DNA from: Parvularculaceae bacterium | GTDB taxonomy: Bacteria; Pseudomonadota; Alphaproteobacteria; Caulobacterales; Parvularculaceae | Length of the DNA: 64,000 nt | NCBI GenBank assembly: GCA_028280115.1 | Contig: JANQMJ010000001.1 | Coordinates: forward strand, 1-64,000 | Direction: 5' to 3' | In this document: positions 31,536-40,107 of the stretch, in pieces | How the letters are laid out: every line of letters begins with the position of its first letter | Numbering within the stretch: the stretch's first letter is position 1 | Position numbers and translations under genes: made by a program | The notes under the pieces: model-generated | The model's input: only the letters and a program-made list of their open reading frames with translations | What the model was told of the DNA's origin: nothing | Databases searched by the model: none

Positions 31536-32036
31536 ATGCACGATCACGATCCCATTGCCGTCCAGTCCCCGCCGCATCATAGCGGCGAAAAGACCGCGAA
31601 TGCACTCTCCGATGCGATGGTCATGGTTATCGCCTGTCTTGGCGGACGCAAGCGCTGGCAGGGGCGCGTGCGCGGGCTTTTCGGCTTGTTGCGCCGGGAC
31701 GTTGACATAGAGTCCTCAGGCGCGCTTGAGGACGGCGTTTTCCTATTCCGCGAAACGCTGACATTCGACAATGGCGACCAAGAAAAACGCGAATGGCGTT
31801 TGCACGACACGCCGCACGGCGTTGCGTTGAAGGCGACCGGCATTGAGCCATTGCGCCCCGGCGGGATCGAAGATGGGTTTCTTGTTTTCAATTACGTGCT
31901 TTTGCTGAACGGATTTAAGGTCAACTATCGGGACGCATTCAGGCAAGGTCCCGACGGCACAATCAGCAATAGCGGAAGCGGCAAGGTGTTCGGCCTGCCC
32001 ATATTGACCGTCGAGATAACCGGCGTTTCCGGCTGA
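31536..32036 (+). CDS. Uncharacterised protein between bciA and pufM
   Basis: 166 aa, no signal peptide. From about residue 45 it shows an alternating beta pattern: FRETLTFDNGDQEKREWRL, then GIEPLRPGGIEDGFLVFNY, then KVNYRDAFRQGPDGTIS. This is loosely reminiscent of the DUF3833 beta-barrel family but without the usual lipoprotein start; the match is not firm. Two short hydrophobic segments (AMVMVIACLGG and FNYVLLLNGF) are present. The first 25 residues look poorly conserved, so the true start may be the Met at about residue 28. It diverges from bciA and converges on pufM. Confidence 0.6.
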   Translation: MHDHDPIAVQSPPHHSGEKTANALSDAMVMVIACLGGRKRWQGRVRGLFGLLRRDVDIESSGALEDGVFLFRETLTFDNGDQEKREWRLHDTPHGVALKATGIEPLRPGGIEDGFLVFNYVLLLNGFKVNYRDAFRQGPDGTISNSGSGKVFGLPILTVEITGVSG

Positions 32037-32098
32037 TCGCCAGACAAGGCCGCAACCGGCCATAGGGCCTTATCGCCGCAATCCCCATTTATATGAAC

Positions 32099-32125
32099 GG
32101 GGGAACCGCAAATTTCGATTCCCCC
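32099..32125 (-). terminator. Hairpin downstream of pufM
   Basis: GGGGGAA (32099-32105) pairs with TTCCCCC (32119-32125), with a 13-base loop. It lies 28 bases after the pufM stop and is the only obvious 3' structure of the bchC-pufM operon. No strong T tract follows on the minus strand, so it may protect the 3' end rather than terminate transcription. Confidence 0.45.
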
Positions 32126-32152
32126 GCCAAACGCGTTGCCGCGATGAGGTGT

Positions 32153-33082
32153 CTATTGAAGCGGCGGTGCAAACCCGGTTTCTGTCGCCCACAGATACCA
32201 GTTGTCGACCACGGTGCCGGTCAACAGGATGCCGATGCCGCCGGTCAGCGGGCACAGGATGGCGAACCACCACCCCCAACGATGGAAGGACTCGATGGTG
32301 CAGTTAAAGCCCATGGTCCAGCGCCAGAAAAGCGCTGCGCGCTCCGCCCCGGTGCCGCGATCGATAATCTGTTCCAGCTCGCGCTCGCCGCCGAACCGGC
32401 TGACCGCCAGGATCGTCGCCCCGTGCATGGCGAAAAGCAGCACCGCGCCATAAAGGAAGACGATCGAGAGCATGTGGAACGGATTGTAGAACAGGTTCCC
32501 GTAAATCAGCGAGAAGTCGTTCGTCCAATCAAGATGCGTAAAGATCCCGAACGGCACCGCTTCGCTCCACGACCCCATCATGATCGGGCGAATAAAGCCG
32601 AGCACCAGATAGAGCCAGATCGCGGACGCGAACGCCCAGGCCACATGGGTGCCGACTTTGAGCTGTTTTGCGCGGCGATATGTGCGCACCCACCACAGGA
32701 TGATGGACGCCGTCAGGAAAAAGCCGGCGATCAGCCACCAGCCGCCTTCATTGAGCGGCGGCAGGATTTTCAGCCCGTGCTCAGGCAACGGCGGATCGAG
32801 CGAAAGCCAGGCGAGCTGGCCGAAAAATTTCACCGGATCCCAGCCGACGCTCGCCCACATGTTAAGGCCGATTATTTCGATGGCGGTGAGGCCGCAGATA
32901 ATCGACGCAACCCCGGTAAAGCCGAGATAAACCGGCCCGATCTGAGCATCGCCGATCTTGCCAAGCAGATTGCTGAACATCTTGATGTGATCGCGTTCCC
33001 AATCCTCCCGCGGCAGGGGAACGCCTGGATCGTAATGTCCGCGCGCTTGAATCTGAGTTAGAATGTTTTGATAGTCAGCCAT
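32153..33082 (-). CDS. pufM: Photosynthetic reaction centre M subunit
   Basis: 309 aa with five membrane helices. The His ligands are in place: [15 protein letters not shown] and [15 protein letters not shown] (special pair, non-haem iron and quinone regions), and [19 protein letters not shown]. The length matches M subunits of species without PufC or PufX extensions. It is the last puf gene: no pufC tetrahaem cytochrome follows before the plus-strand gene ending at 32036. It starts 15 bases after the pufL stop. Confidence 0.98.
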   Translation of the reverse strand: MADYQNILTQIQARGHYDPGVPLPREDWERDHIKMFSNLLGKIGDAQIGPVYLGFTGVASIICGLTAIEIIGLNMWASVGWDPVKFFGQLAWLSLDPPLPEHGLKILPPLNEGGWWLIAGFFLTASIILWWVRTYRRAKQLKVGTHVAWAFASAIWLYLVLGFIRPIMMGSWSEAVPFGIFTHLDWTNDFSLIYGNLFYNPFHMLSIVFLYGAVLLFAMHGATILAVSRFGGERELEQIIDRGTGAERAALFWRWTMGFNCTIESFHRWGWWFAILCPLTGGIGILLTGTVVDNWYLWATETGFAPPLQ

Positions 33083-33097
33083 TGTTCACGCGTCCCT

Positions 33098-33922
33098 TTA
33101 ATTCCAGATCGGAATGTTTTTCCACCAATCCCACCAGTCGTTCCAGGAGCCCTCATAAAGAGGTCCGGCGATCACGATGCAGATCGCGCTCCAAATGCCG
33201 GCTGACAGCGCCAAGAAGAGACCAAGGCGGTGAATGCCGATCATGCCGATCGAATATCCCATGATGTCTCGGAAAAACGAGTTTTCATGCTCCGTCGTCT
33301 TCACCACTTCGCCCCGCCCGGGATTGGTCGCGGAGAGGATGGCCCCGCCATGGAGCGCGAGCGCGAACGTCGTCGTAAAGAAGAACGTGATCGCAACCAT
33401 ATGCGCCGGATTGTAGTGGAAGTTGCCGTACTGATAGCCGGTTTCCGAAACCCAATCGAGATGGGTCATGATGCCGTAGGGAAAACCGTAGCTCCATGCG
33501 CCCATCAACACGGGGCGGATGATCACCAGCGTGACATAGGCTAAAATGGCCACGCCGAACGCCACCGGCACATGATAGCCGATGCCGAGCTTTCTGCAGA
33601 TTTCAACTTCCCTAAGCGCCCAGGAAACAAAGGCCCCAGTCGCGCAGAACGTGATGATCTGCCATAAGCCGCCTTCATTCAGCGGCGCCAGCGCCAATCC
33701 GTAACTGACGTCGGGCGGGTCAATGGTGATGAGCCACGGGTTCCAGGTATCGCCGAGCGCCGCCCCGTAAATGATCAAAGCGGTGCCAAGCGCCGAGAAA
33801 AACAGCGTCGTGACCCCGAAAAACCCGACATAAAACGGGCCGACCCAGAAATCGAAGAGGTCGCCGCCGATCAGCGTGCCGCCTCTAACGCGATATTTTC
33901 GTTCAAAACTCAATAACGCCAT
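33098..33922 (-). CDS. pufL: Photosynthetic reaction centre L subunit
   Basis: 274 aa, five membrane helices, beginning [20 protein letters not shown], the canonical L N-terminus. Chlorophyll- and iron-ligating histidines lie in [34 protein letters not shown] and [23 protein letters not shown] precedes the ATG. A strong hairpin separates it from pufA, so pufBA mRNA can persist longer than pufLM mRNA and give LH1 excess over reaction centres. Confidence 0.98.
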   Translation of the reverse strand: MALLSFERKYRVRGGTLIGGDLFDFWVGPFYVGFFGVTTLFFSALGTALIIYGAALGDTWNPWLITIDPPDVSYGLALAPLNEGGLWQIITFCATGAFVSWALREVEICRKLGIGYHVPVAFGVAILAYVTLVIIRPVLMGAWSYGFPYGIMTHLDWVSETGYQYGNFHYNPAHMVAITFFFTTTFALALHGGAILSATNPGRGEVVKTTEHENSFFRDIMGYSIGMIGIHRLGLFLALSAGIWSAICIVIAGPLYEGSWNDWWDWWKNIPIWN

Positions 33923-34016
33923 TTGCGGATCCTCTTCTGTTCAAGCGCGCGAAAATCGGCTTCCTTGGCCGTCTCGAATTGCAGGCGCTGCACTTTATTC
34001 TTCTATGCTACTGGCT

Positions 34017-34057
34017 CGTGACCGGCGCTGTCGCGAATTGCTCAAGCGCCGGTCACG
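34017..34057 (-). promoter_or_regulatory. pufA-pufL intercistronic mRNA-stabilising hairpin
   Basis: A perfect 13-bp stem, CGTGACCGGCGCT (34017-34029) with AGCGCCGGTCACG (34045-34057), and a 15-base loop, starting 7 bases after the pufA stop. In Rhodobacter a hairpin at this exact position blocks 3'-5' exonucleases and sets the LH1 to reaction centre ratio. The 3' flank is not a clean T tract, so read-through into pufL is expected. Confidence 0.85.
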
Positions 34058-34063
34058 CTGTTT

Positions 34064-34252
34064 TTAGGTCATTCGCGAAACATTCGCCGGCGCGCTGATG
34101 CTCGCCGACTCCTCAGCGGTTGCGCCGCCGAGGAAATTGAAACGCTCAGTGCTCAGCATGATGAAATGCATGAAAAGCACCATCGCAAACGCGAAGACGA
34201 GAATTGCGATCAGCGCACGGCGCGGATCGAATATTAGCCAGAGTTTCCACAT
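34064..34252 (-). CDS. pufA: LH1 antenna alpha polypeptide
   Basis: 62 aa, one membrane helix. It begins MWKLWLIFDPRRALIAILVF, the classic LH1 alpha start, with the bacteriochlorophyll-ligating His at position 29 (VLFMHFIML). A polar C-terminal tail of about 20 residues follows. AGGAG lies just before the ATG. It follows pufB by 12 bases and is followed by the stabilising hairpin. Confidence 0.97.
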   Translation of the reverse strand: MWKLWLIFDPRRALIAILVFAFAMVLFMHFIMLSTERFNFLGGATAEESASISAPANVSRMT

Positions 34253-34264
34253 GGTATCGTTCTC

Positions 34265-34507
34265 CTATGCAACAAACTGACTAATTTGTATGGCGGCATG
34301 TTTGGCGCCCTCAAGAAGCGAACCGTAAGTCCCGTCTTCGTTCGGGAACCACGGCCATCTCCAGAGTACGGCAACCAATATGTGAGCGATCACACATGCG
34401 CCTACAAAGAGCAGAAAGCTCTGCATAAAGATTTTGTGAAACTCTTGAGCCTCAGCCGGCGTCAGTCCAGACAACGACTCAGACCTAGCCGGCGTGTCAC
34501 TGGCCAT
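34265..34507 (-). CDS. pufB: LH1 antenna beta polypeptide with C-terminal extension
   Basis: 80 aa. The core is typical: [20 protein letters not shown], a membrane helix with the bacteriochlorophyll ligand His42 ([10 protein letters not shown]), and WRWPWF at the periplasmic end. A further 27 residues follow W53 ([17 protein letters not shown] and on), whereas well-known LH1 beta chains stop close to this point. A strong ribosome-binding site (AAAGGAGGT) precedes the ATG. The extension would lie in the periplasm next to the cytochrome docking face. Confidence 0.95.
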   Translation of the reverse strand: MASDTPARSESLSGLTPAEAQEFHKIFMQSFLLFVGACVIAHILVAVLWRWPWFPNEDGTYGSLLEGAKHAAIQISQFVA

Positions 34508-34611
34508 ATGCTACCTCCTTTATTTGACCATCGGTCTTCGTCGCACGTCTCGCCCTGCGACCCCGGGCTTTTGGCGGGCATGGGGGCCCGTCAAAACTTT
34601 GAAATCCTTAT

Positions 34612-34830
34612 TCATCGTCCCGAAAACACCCACGGGATGACGCTGTGCGCCATGTCAGCGGCCTCGTGAAAAACACTGCGGCGCGGCGCTTGTTCTTTTG
34701 AGCGCGGCAAGAGTCTGCCCAGCAATGCGGCGGTGAAGAAAAGCGGATAGGCGACGAAAAAGTAGACCCTGTATTCCGTGCGGTCGCCGGCATGGTTGTC
34801 CCGCTCGTCGTTCAAAATTGCCTGGGCCAT
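34612..34830 (-). CDS. pufQ: PufQ, bacteriochlorophyll-related membrane protein
   Basis: 72 aa with one membrane helix (about residues 22-41, RVYFFVAYPLFFTAALLGRL) and a polar tail (HEAADMAHSVIPWVF). Size, topology and position directly before pufB match PufQ, which in R. capsulatus is needed for normal bacteriochlorophyll levels and may carry tetrapyrrole intermediates. GGAGGAAA precedes the ATG at 34830. About 100 bases without a gene separate it from pufB, a usual site of mRNA processing. Confidence 0.85.
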   Translation of the reverse strand: MAQAILNDERDNHAGDRTEYRVYFFVAYPLFFTAALLGRLLPRSKEQAPRRSVFHEAADMAHSVIPWVFSGR

Positions 34831-34857
34831 GTCTTTCCTCCCATCGCCAATCCGCGG

Positions 34858-36315
34858 CTACGCCGCTCTCGGTCCGCGAATGTCTTCGTGGCTTGCCGCA
34901 ACGCGCGCCGCCGTGACGCGTTCTTCTTGCGCGCGTCGCGCTTGCGCCTCTGCATGGTCGCGAAGGCGTTTGGCGGCGGAAATGCGCGTCAGAACCGGAT
35001 AGCTTTCAACAAACTTATCGAGGCTGCGGCTCGCCTCTTCATCCCAAGGAAGCTGCCGCGCCATGCGCGACGGCGTTGCGTTCGTTTTGTCGAGATCGGC
35101 GCCCAGGGGCAGGATGTGGAAGAGCGCGTCGAACAGGCCGTTGCAATATTCCTGCACGATATAGCTGGCGCCGGCGAAGCCCATAAACGGCGTGCCGGTG
35201 CAGCGACGGATCACGGCGCCTGGGAACGATGCCGGTATGTAGACGGATCGCGCGCCGACTTCCTGCAGATACATGCGTTCGTTGAAACTGCCGAAGACGA
35301 CGAACGGCGCGTCCGACGCAATCGCATCGCGCACAGCGTCATTGTCAGGTTTGCGTCCCGCCGCCCGGGCGAACGAGAAGACGCAGGGCAGCCCTAAGTC
35401 ATTTTCAAGGAAATTGCGCACGCCGCGGGCGTAGGTCTCGTTGGCGACAATCCCGAAATTCGCTGTGCCGAAAAAGTCCTGCGTCACCGACCGCCAGAGA
35501 TCCCAAAGCGGTTTTATGGTCGTGTGCTTTTCTTTTTCGATGAAAGGTTCCGGGTCGAGCCCGGTCAGTTCGCCGAGCTTGCGCAGGAATTTCGTTGTCG
35601 AATGCAGCCCGATCGGCGCCTGGAGATAGGGCGCGCCCAGCGCCTCGCACAGGGCGCGGCCGAATTCGCGATACATGCAGATGTTGACATCGGCGTCGAT
35701 CAGCCGGCGAACGTCCGCGATGTGCTCGCCGAGCGGGAAAACCATGTTGACTTCGGCGCCGATCCCCTCAACCAGCCGGCGGATTTCATGCAGGTCCGAG
35801 GGCATGTTGAACATGCCGTAGGTCGGCCCGATGATGTTGACCTTGGGCGGTTCGCCTTCTTTGCGTTTTTTCGGTTTCGGATCGCGGCCCTTGGTCTGGC
35901 CGTATTCGGTCCACAGCCACAAAAGCGCGCGGTCGGCGCTTTGCCATTGGTCCTCGTCAATCGTGCGCGGCAGGAAGCGCTGGATGTTCGAGCCTTCCGG
36001 CGTGACGCCGCCGCCGATCATCTCGGCAATCGATCCGGTGACGACGACAGCCGGCAGTTCCGGATCGAGCGCGCCCCGCGCGCGCTTCATCGCGTTCTCG
36101 GTGCCGTGCTGGCCGAGTTCTTCTTCTGCAAGACCGGTCACGACAATCGGTAATTCATGGGGCGGCAACGCATCCGTATAGTGAAGAACCGAAGTGACGG
36201 GCAGGTTCTCGCAACCGACCGGGCCGTCGATGACGACCTGCAGGCCCTTGATCGCCGTAAAGACGTAGACGGAGCCCCAGTAGCCGCCCGCGCGGTCGTG
36301 GTCCTGGATCAGCAT
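34858..36315 (-). CDS. bchZ: Chlorophyllide a reductase subunit Z
   Basis: 485 aa from the ATG at 36315. With BchY it forms the catalytic component of the nitrogenase-like enzyme that reduces ring B of chlorophyllide a. The N-terminus [19 protein letters not shown] matches the family. Cluster-region motifs are [20 protein letters not shown] and [19 protein letters not shown]. The frame is open upstream to 36537 but only as a bchY shadow. A second copy of the first seven codons lies 68 bases upstream, out of frame, so bchZ is separated from bchY by a short extra ORF rather than overlapping it directly. Confidence 0.97.
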   Translation of the reverse strand: MLIQDHDRAGGYWGSVYVFTAIKGLQVVIDGPVGCENLPVTSVLHYTDALPPHELPIVVTGLAEEELGQHGTENAMKRARGALDPELPAVVVTGSIAEMIGGGVTPEGSNIQRFLPRTIDEDQWQSADRALLWLWTEYGQTKGRDPKPKKRKEGEPPKVNIIGPTYGMFNMPSDLHEIRRLVEGIGAEVNMVFPLGEHIADVRRLIDADVNICMYREFGRALCEALGAPYLQAPIGLHSTTKFLRKLGELTGLDPEPFIEKEKHTTIKPLWDLWRSVTQDFFGTANFGIVANETYARGVRNFLENDLGLPCVFSFARAAGRKPDNDAVRDAIASDAPFVVFGSFNERMYLQEVGARSVYIPASFPGAVIRRCTGTPFMGFAGASYIVQEYCNGLFDALFHILPLGADLDKTNATPSRMARQLPWDEEASRSLDKFVESYPVLTRISAAKRLRDHAEAQARRAQEERVTAARVAASHEDIRGPRAA

Positions 36316-36383
36316 CGCGCGCCTCCGCTCGCGAAACGACCGCGCAAAACCAAAATCGTGCTGTCGTGATCCTGGATCAGCAT
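36309..36383 (-). CDS. 24-codon ORF made by tandem duplication of the bchZ start
   Basis: On the minus strand the sequence ATGCTGATCCAGGA occurs twice, at 36383 and at 36315. A similar GGAGGCGC tract lies 5 to 15 bases before each copy. The first copy overlaps the bchY stop (GGA TGC TGA) and reads [20 protein letters not shown] and four more residues. It then stops in the same overlap (CGA TGC TGA) at the real bchZ start. It would encode a truncated duplicate of the BchZ N-terminus. Its likely role is as a translational coupling relay, not a functional peptide. Confidence 0.55.
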   Translation of the reverse strand: MLIQDHDSTILVLRGRFASGGARC

Positions 36384-37993
36384 CCGACCGGCGCCTCCAG
36401 ATTCGCATCGCGCTTGGCCTGGATTTCCAGCTTGCGTTTTTGCTTCTTGCGGAATGCGTGATTGACGGCGGGCTGGTCTTCCCAGACGCCCGCGACGTCG
36501 CCTTCGCCGACGCCTTCGAAAAAGGCGCGCATATCATCGAAGCGCGACTTGTTGGCGATGGCGGCGTTGACGACCTGGGCGAGCGATCCCGCGCCCGCCG
36601 GGCCCATCAAAGGCCGCGCCGAAATGAGATTGGTGAAATAAAGCGCCGGTATTGCTTTTTCTTTCGCCTTCTGCACCACCGGCGTCGTGCCGATGGCGAG
36701 ATCGGGCTTGAATTCCGCAAGCGCGGCGACATCCTGTTCAAGCGAGGCGCGATACTGGATCTGAACGCCTTTCGCTTCGAGCCATTCGCGGTCCGGATCG
36801 GACCATTTTGTGCGCGGGCAGGCGGTTCCCACATAGCGAACGTCCGCGCCCGATTCGACCAGCAATCGCGCAACAAGCAGTTCCGACCCTTCGTATCCGG
36901 ACAATGTCACCCGGCCCTTGACGGGGGAGGCGGCAAGGGCGCCGGCGATGGCCGGCAGAAACGCGTTCTTGGCGGCGTCGATGTTCGATTGTGAAACGCC
37001 GCAGGCTTTCCCGATGGCGTCGAGCCAGGCGGCGGTTCCGTCAACGCCTACCGGCGCGGAGCCGACGACGGGCCGTCCTGCCGCTTCGAATTCGCGAATC
37101 GACGCCGTGTAGAACGGATGGATCGCGGCGACCGCGGCGCAATCAAGCGCCGTATAAAGCTCGCGCCATTCCCGGGTCGGCGCCGCCGCGCCGGCGGCAA
37201 GTCCCATAGGTCTGAGCATCTGGTCGACGCCGATGGGATCGGCCGGGAACATCTCGCCAAGCAGGGTGATCTTGGGAAGATCGGTCTGATCGCCCGCCGG
37301 GCGCTGAACCGGTCCTTCCTCGGCTTCGAGACGGGCGTAATTCAGCATCGCCCCGGCGAGGATGTCTTTGGCTTCCGCATGTGTGGGCACGCCGAAGCCC
37401 GGCACGTCGATGCCGATAATACGCACGCCATTGATGTTTTTCGGCAGCAGCCGCAGGGGCACGCCGGACGCCGTGGGCACGCACAGATTCGTAATGACGA
37501 TGGCGTCGTATTGTTCCGGATCGGCCGTCTGTTCAACCGCTTCCTTGATATCTTCGAAAAGTTTGCCGGTGACCAGCGTTTCGGAATTAAACGGCACATA
37601 GCCGACGGACCGCTTGGCGCCGTAAAAATGCGACGTAAAGGTCAGTCCGTAAACGCAGCAGGCCGATCCGGAAAGGATCGTCGCCGTGCGCTTCATGCGC
37701 AGCCCGACGCGCAGCGAGCCGAACGCGGGACACATGGACTGCGGTTGATCGTGCGGACCCTGGGGATAGTCCTTTGCATATTGATCGAGGATCTCGGACT
37801 TGCCCGCAGCTTCCGCGGCCCGGCGCATCTCTTCCGCGCCGCCATGACAACCGCCGGAAGCGGCCGCGCCTGACCCTTCGGCCGGCGCACCCTCTGATTG
37901 AACCTCGCCCAAGGCGACAGGCGTCGCGCCGGCGTCGTCATAGACGGCTTCGCGCGAGTCGTTTTCGTCAATCGTGTTGATGAGTTCGGTCAC
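36377..37993 (-). CDS. bchY: Chlorophyllide a reductase subunit Y
   Basis: 538 aa, partner of BchZ in chlorophyllide a reductase. Cys ligands of the metal cluster are in [23 protein letters not shown] and NLCVPTASG. The start is GTG at 37993 ([12 protein letters not shown]), 6 bases after the bchX stop. The first 70 residues are a low-complexity Ala/Gly/Glu-rich leader ([19 protein letters not shown]). The stop codon overlaps an ATG that opens the 24-codon ORF described separately. Confidence 0.97.
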   Translation of the reverse strand: MTELINTIDENDSREAVYDDAGATPVALGEVQSEGAPAEGSGAAASGGCHGGAEEMRRAAEAAGKSEILDQYAKDYPQGPHDQPQSMCPAFGSLRVGLRMKRTATILSGSACCVYGLTFTSHFYGAKRSVGYVPFNSETLVTGKLFEDIKEAVEQTADPEQYDAIVITNLCVPTASGVPLRLLPKNINGVRIIGIDVPGFGVPTHAEAKDILAGAMLNYARLEAEEGPVQRPAGDQTDLPKITLLGEMFPADPIGVDQMLRPMGLAAGAAAPTREWRELYTALDCAAVAAIHPFYTASIREFEAAGRPVVGSAPVGVDGTAAWLDAIGKACGVSQSNIDAAKNAFLPAIAGALAASPVKGRVTLSGYEGSELLVARLLVESGADVRYVGTACPRTKWSDPDREWLEAKGVQIQYRASLEQDVAALAEFKPDLAIGTTPVVQKAKEKAIPALYFTNLISARPLMGPAGAGSLAQVVNAAIANKSRFDDMRAFFEGVGEGDVAGVWEDQPAVNHAFRKKQKRKLEIQAKRDANLEAPVGC

Positions 37994-37999
37994 GGTCTG

Positions 38000-39025
38000 T
38001 CAGATGTCCTCGTAAATGACTTCAAGGGACGGCTTGTCGACCGAGTTCTTCCCGCACATATCAGCGACCGTCGCCGGCTGGAGTTCAAAATCCGCGCCGG
38101 TTTCTTCGGCGGAAAAAAGATTTAGGAGATCGTCATGGACCAGCGGCGTCGGATGGATCGGCGGCGCCGTTGCGACGTTGGTTGCAAGCTCTTCGAACAT
38201 CGGTCCCCAGCGCTCGCCGGGCCTGCCGACGATCTGATAGTTAGCGCTCTTGCGGCGAATGTCCTCGTCGGCGGGGATCGCGGCGAGCAGCGGAATGCCG
38301 ACGGCTTTGGCGAAGTTCGCCGCCTCGCCCGTGCCGTCGTCCTTGTTGATCACCATGCCGGCGACGCCGACATTGCCGCCGAGTTTGCGGAAATATTCGA
38401 CCGCGGAACAAACATTGTTGGCGACGTAAAGCGATTGCAGATCGTTTGAGCCGACGACGATCACCTTCTGGCACATGTCCCGCGCAATCGGCAGACCGAA
38501 ACCGCCGCAGACGACATCGCCCAGGAAGTCCAGGAGGACGTAATCGAAATCCCAGTCGTGAAAGCCGAGTTTTTCCAAAAGCTCAAAGCCGTGAATAATG
38601 CCGCGCCCGCCGCAGCCGCGCCCGACCTCAGGCCCGCCGAGCTCCATGGCGAAAACGCCGTCGCGCTTGAAGCAGACATCGCCGATGGAAACTTCTTCGC
38701 CTGCGTTTTTCTTCTTCGTGGAGGTTTCGATAATGGTCGGACAGGCGCGCCCGCCGAACAGAAGCGACGTCGTATCGCTTTTGGGATCGCAGCCGATGAG
38801 CAGGACCTTCTTGCCCTGTTGCGCCATCATGTAAGAAAGATTGGCGAGGGTGAAGCTCTTGCCGATGCCGCCCTTGCCGTAAATCGCAATGATCTGCGTT
38901 TCTTTGGTGACCGGCCCCGTCGATACGGGATCGGGCTCTTGCGCGGCTTCATTGCGCAGCGCCGCATCCATGTCGGCGGTCGCTTTGGACTTTGAGGGTT
39001 TTTGCTTGTCGTCAAAGGGCGCCAT
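38000..39025 (-). CDS. bchX: Chlorophyllide a reductase iron protein X
   Basis: 341 aa NifH-like ATPase feeding electrons to BchYZ. Walker A is [12 protein letters not shown]; cluster Cys residues are in GRGCGGRGI and [13 protein letters not shown]. The ATG at 39025 has GGAGGAAG 6 bases upstream, so it is preferred over the Met codon at 39043. The first 14 bases overlap the bchC 3' end. It differs from BchL by a longer charged N-terminus and the motif TSLLFGGRACPTIIET. Confidence 0.97.
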   Translation of the reverse strand: MAPFDDKQKPSKSKATADMDAALRNEAAQEPDPVSTGPVTKETQIIAIYGKGGIGKSFTLANLSYMMAQQGKKVLLIGCDPKSDTTSLLFGGRACPTIIETSTKKKNAGEEVSIGDVCFKRDGVFAMELGGPEVGRGCGGRGIIHGFELLEKLGFHDWDFDYVLLDFLGDVVCGGFGLPIARDMCQKVIVVGSNDLQSLYVANNVCSAVEYFRKLGGNVGVAGMVINKDDGTGEAANFAKAVGIPLLAAIPADEDIRRKSANYQIVGRPGERWGPMFEELATNVATAPPIHPTPLVHDDLLNLFSAEETGADFELQPATVADMCGKNSVDKPSLEVIYEDI

Positions 39026-40049
39026 GCGTCTTCCTCCAATCAAGCACCATTTTCAGACAAGCGGTGTCTTCAAAGGCGGTGCGGTAGGCCCGACTTGCCT
39101 GCGAAACGGTTTGGGAATGCGTGATGAGTCCTTTCAGCGACAAGGCGCCAGACCGGACAAGGTCAATCACGGCGTCAAGGTCGTCTTTGACCCACTCTGC
39201 AGCGATGCGAAGACGGGCCTCTTTCATGAAGGCCGGGGGAAAGGCGAAAGAGGGCCGCGTCGAATAAAATCCCGCCAACACAATCTCGCCGCGCGGGCGC
39301 ATATGCGCCATCAGATCGTCGATAATGTTTGCATCGCCGCTGACATCGTAGATGGCGCTGTAATCAGACCGTCCGTCGAATTCGGGCTCCATCACCGCAT
39401 AGCCCTCGCCGTCGGCGCGTTCCGGATCAATCTCCCAGACATTGGGCGGCGGCGCGCCCAAGGCGATCGTCACGCGCGCCAGCAGCCGTCCGAGCACGCC
39501 GTGACCGACAATGAGATCGGGCGGCGCGCCGCCGGCAATTGCGTGATAGGCCGTCGCCGCAAGGGCGAGCAGGACCGCTTCTTTTGGTTTCTCGAAGTCT
39601 ATCACAGCGGCTCGTTCGGCCGGTGCGATAATGCGCGAGGCGGAAGCGCCAAACAGTCCGTATACGTCTTTATAGCAGCTCGCGCCAGGCACGAACACGC
39701 GGCGTCCGATCATGTCTTTGCAGCCGTCCGCCCAGACAACGCGGCCAACCGCTTCGTAACCCGGCACCAATGGATAGCCCATGCCTGGGAAGGGCGGCAT
39801 CTCGCCCGACCACAAGAGTCTTTCCGTGCCGGTGCTGACGCCGCTCCATTCAACGTCAACGACAATGTCCGAAGATTGCGGCGGTTTCAGCGCAAGGCGT
39901 TTAACGCCAAGGTTTTTTGCGCCTTCGAAAACAACGGCGTCCGCTTCAAGTAAAATTTCGTCTAGCGGTTCGCTATCCGCGTTCAGGCAATGGCTGGCGG
40001 ATGGTCGTGCGTCGGAAGCCGCGCCTCGGTCAATGGAAGGAACTTCCAT
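39012..40049 (-). CDS. bchC: 3-hydroxyethyl bacteriochlorophyllide a dehydrogenase
   Basis: 345 aa medium-chain dehydrogenase that oxidises the C3 hydroxyethyl group to acetyl. Family segments: DVEWSGVSTGTERLLWSG, PLVPGYEAVGRVV, and a Rossmann loop VGHGVLGRLLARV. The only ATG at the 5' end is 40049, which adds about 35 residues before the usual BchC start; no ATG, GTG or TTG codon lies in frame between. No ribosome-binding site is seen, and the predicted -10 element ends 8 bases before the ATG, so the mRNA may be leaderless. First gene of bchCXYZ-pufQBALM. Confidence 0.95.
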   Translation of the reverse strand: MEVPSIDRGAASDARPSASHCLNADSEPLDEILLEADAVVFEGAKNLGVKRLALKPPQSSDIVVDVEWSGVSTGTERLLWSGEMPPFPGMGYPLVPGYEAVGRVVWADGCKDMIGRRVFVPGASCYKDVYGLFGASASRIIAPAERAAVIDFEKPKEAVLLALAATAYHAIAGGAPPDLIVGHGVLGRLLARVTIALGAPPPNVWEIDPERADGEGYAVMEPEFDGRSDYSAIYDVSGDANIIDDLMAHMRPRGEIVLAGFYSTRPSFAFPPAFMKEARLRIAAEWVKDDLDAVIDLVRSGALSLKGLITHSQTVSQASRAYRTAFEDTACLKMVLDWRKTHGAL

Positions 40050-40053
40050 GGGT

Positions 40054-40097
40054 TGTCATTCTAGATGTACGGTTATGATTGTCAATTCTAATTGACA
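40054..40097 (-). promoter_or_regulatory. bchC promoter with two PpsR-type operators
   Basis: A perfect TGT-N12-ACA palindrome (40080-40097) and a TGT-N12-ACG site (40054-40071) are 26 bp apart. On the minus strand the first contains a consensus -35 TTGACA (40085-40080). After 16 bases the second contains TAGAAT (40063-40058), a 5/6 match to the -10 box. The bchC ATG follows 8 bases later. Repressor bound at both sites would cover both promoter elements. Confidence 0.85.
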
Positions 40098-40107
40098 CTC
40101 AACCGCG

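Noticed and set aside
32037-32152. Possible pufC or pufX after pufM
   Set aside because: Only 116 non-coding bases with a hairpin remain before the convergent gene; neither fits and no CxxCH motif is present.
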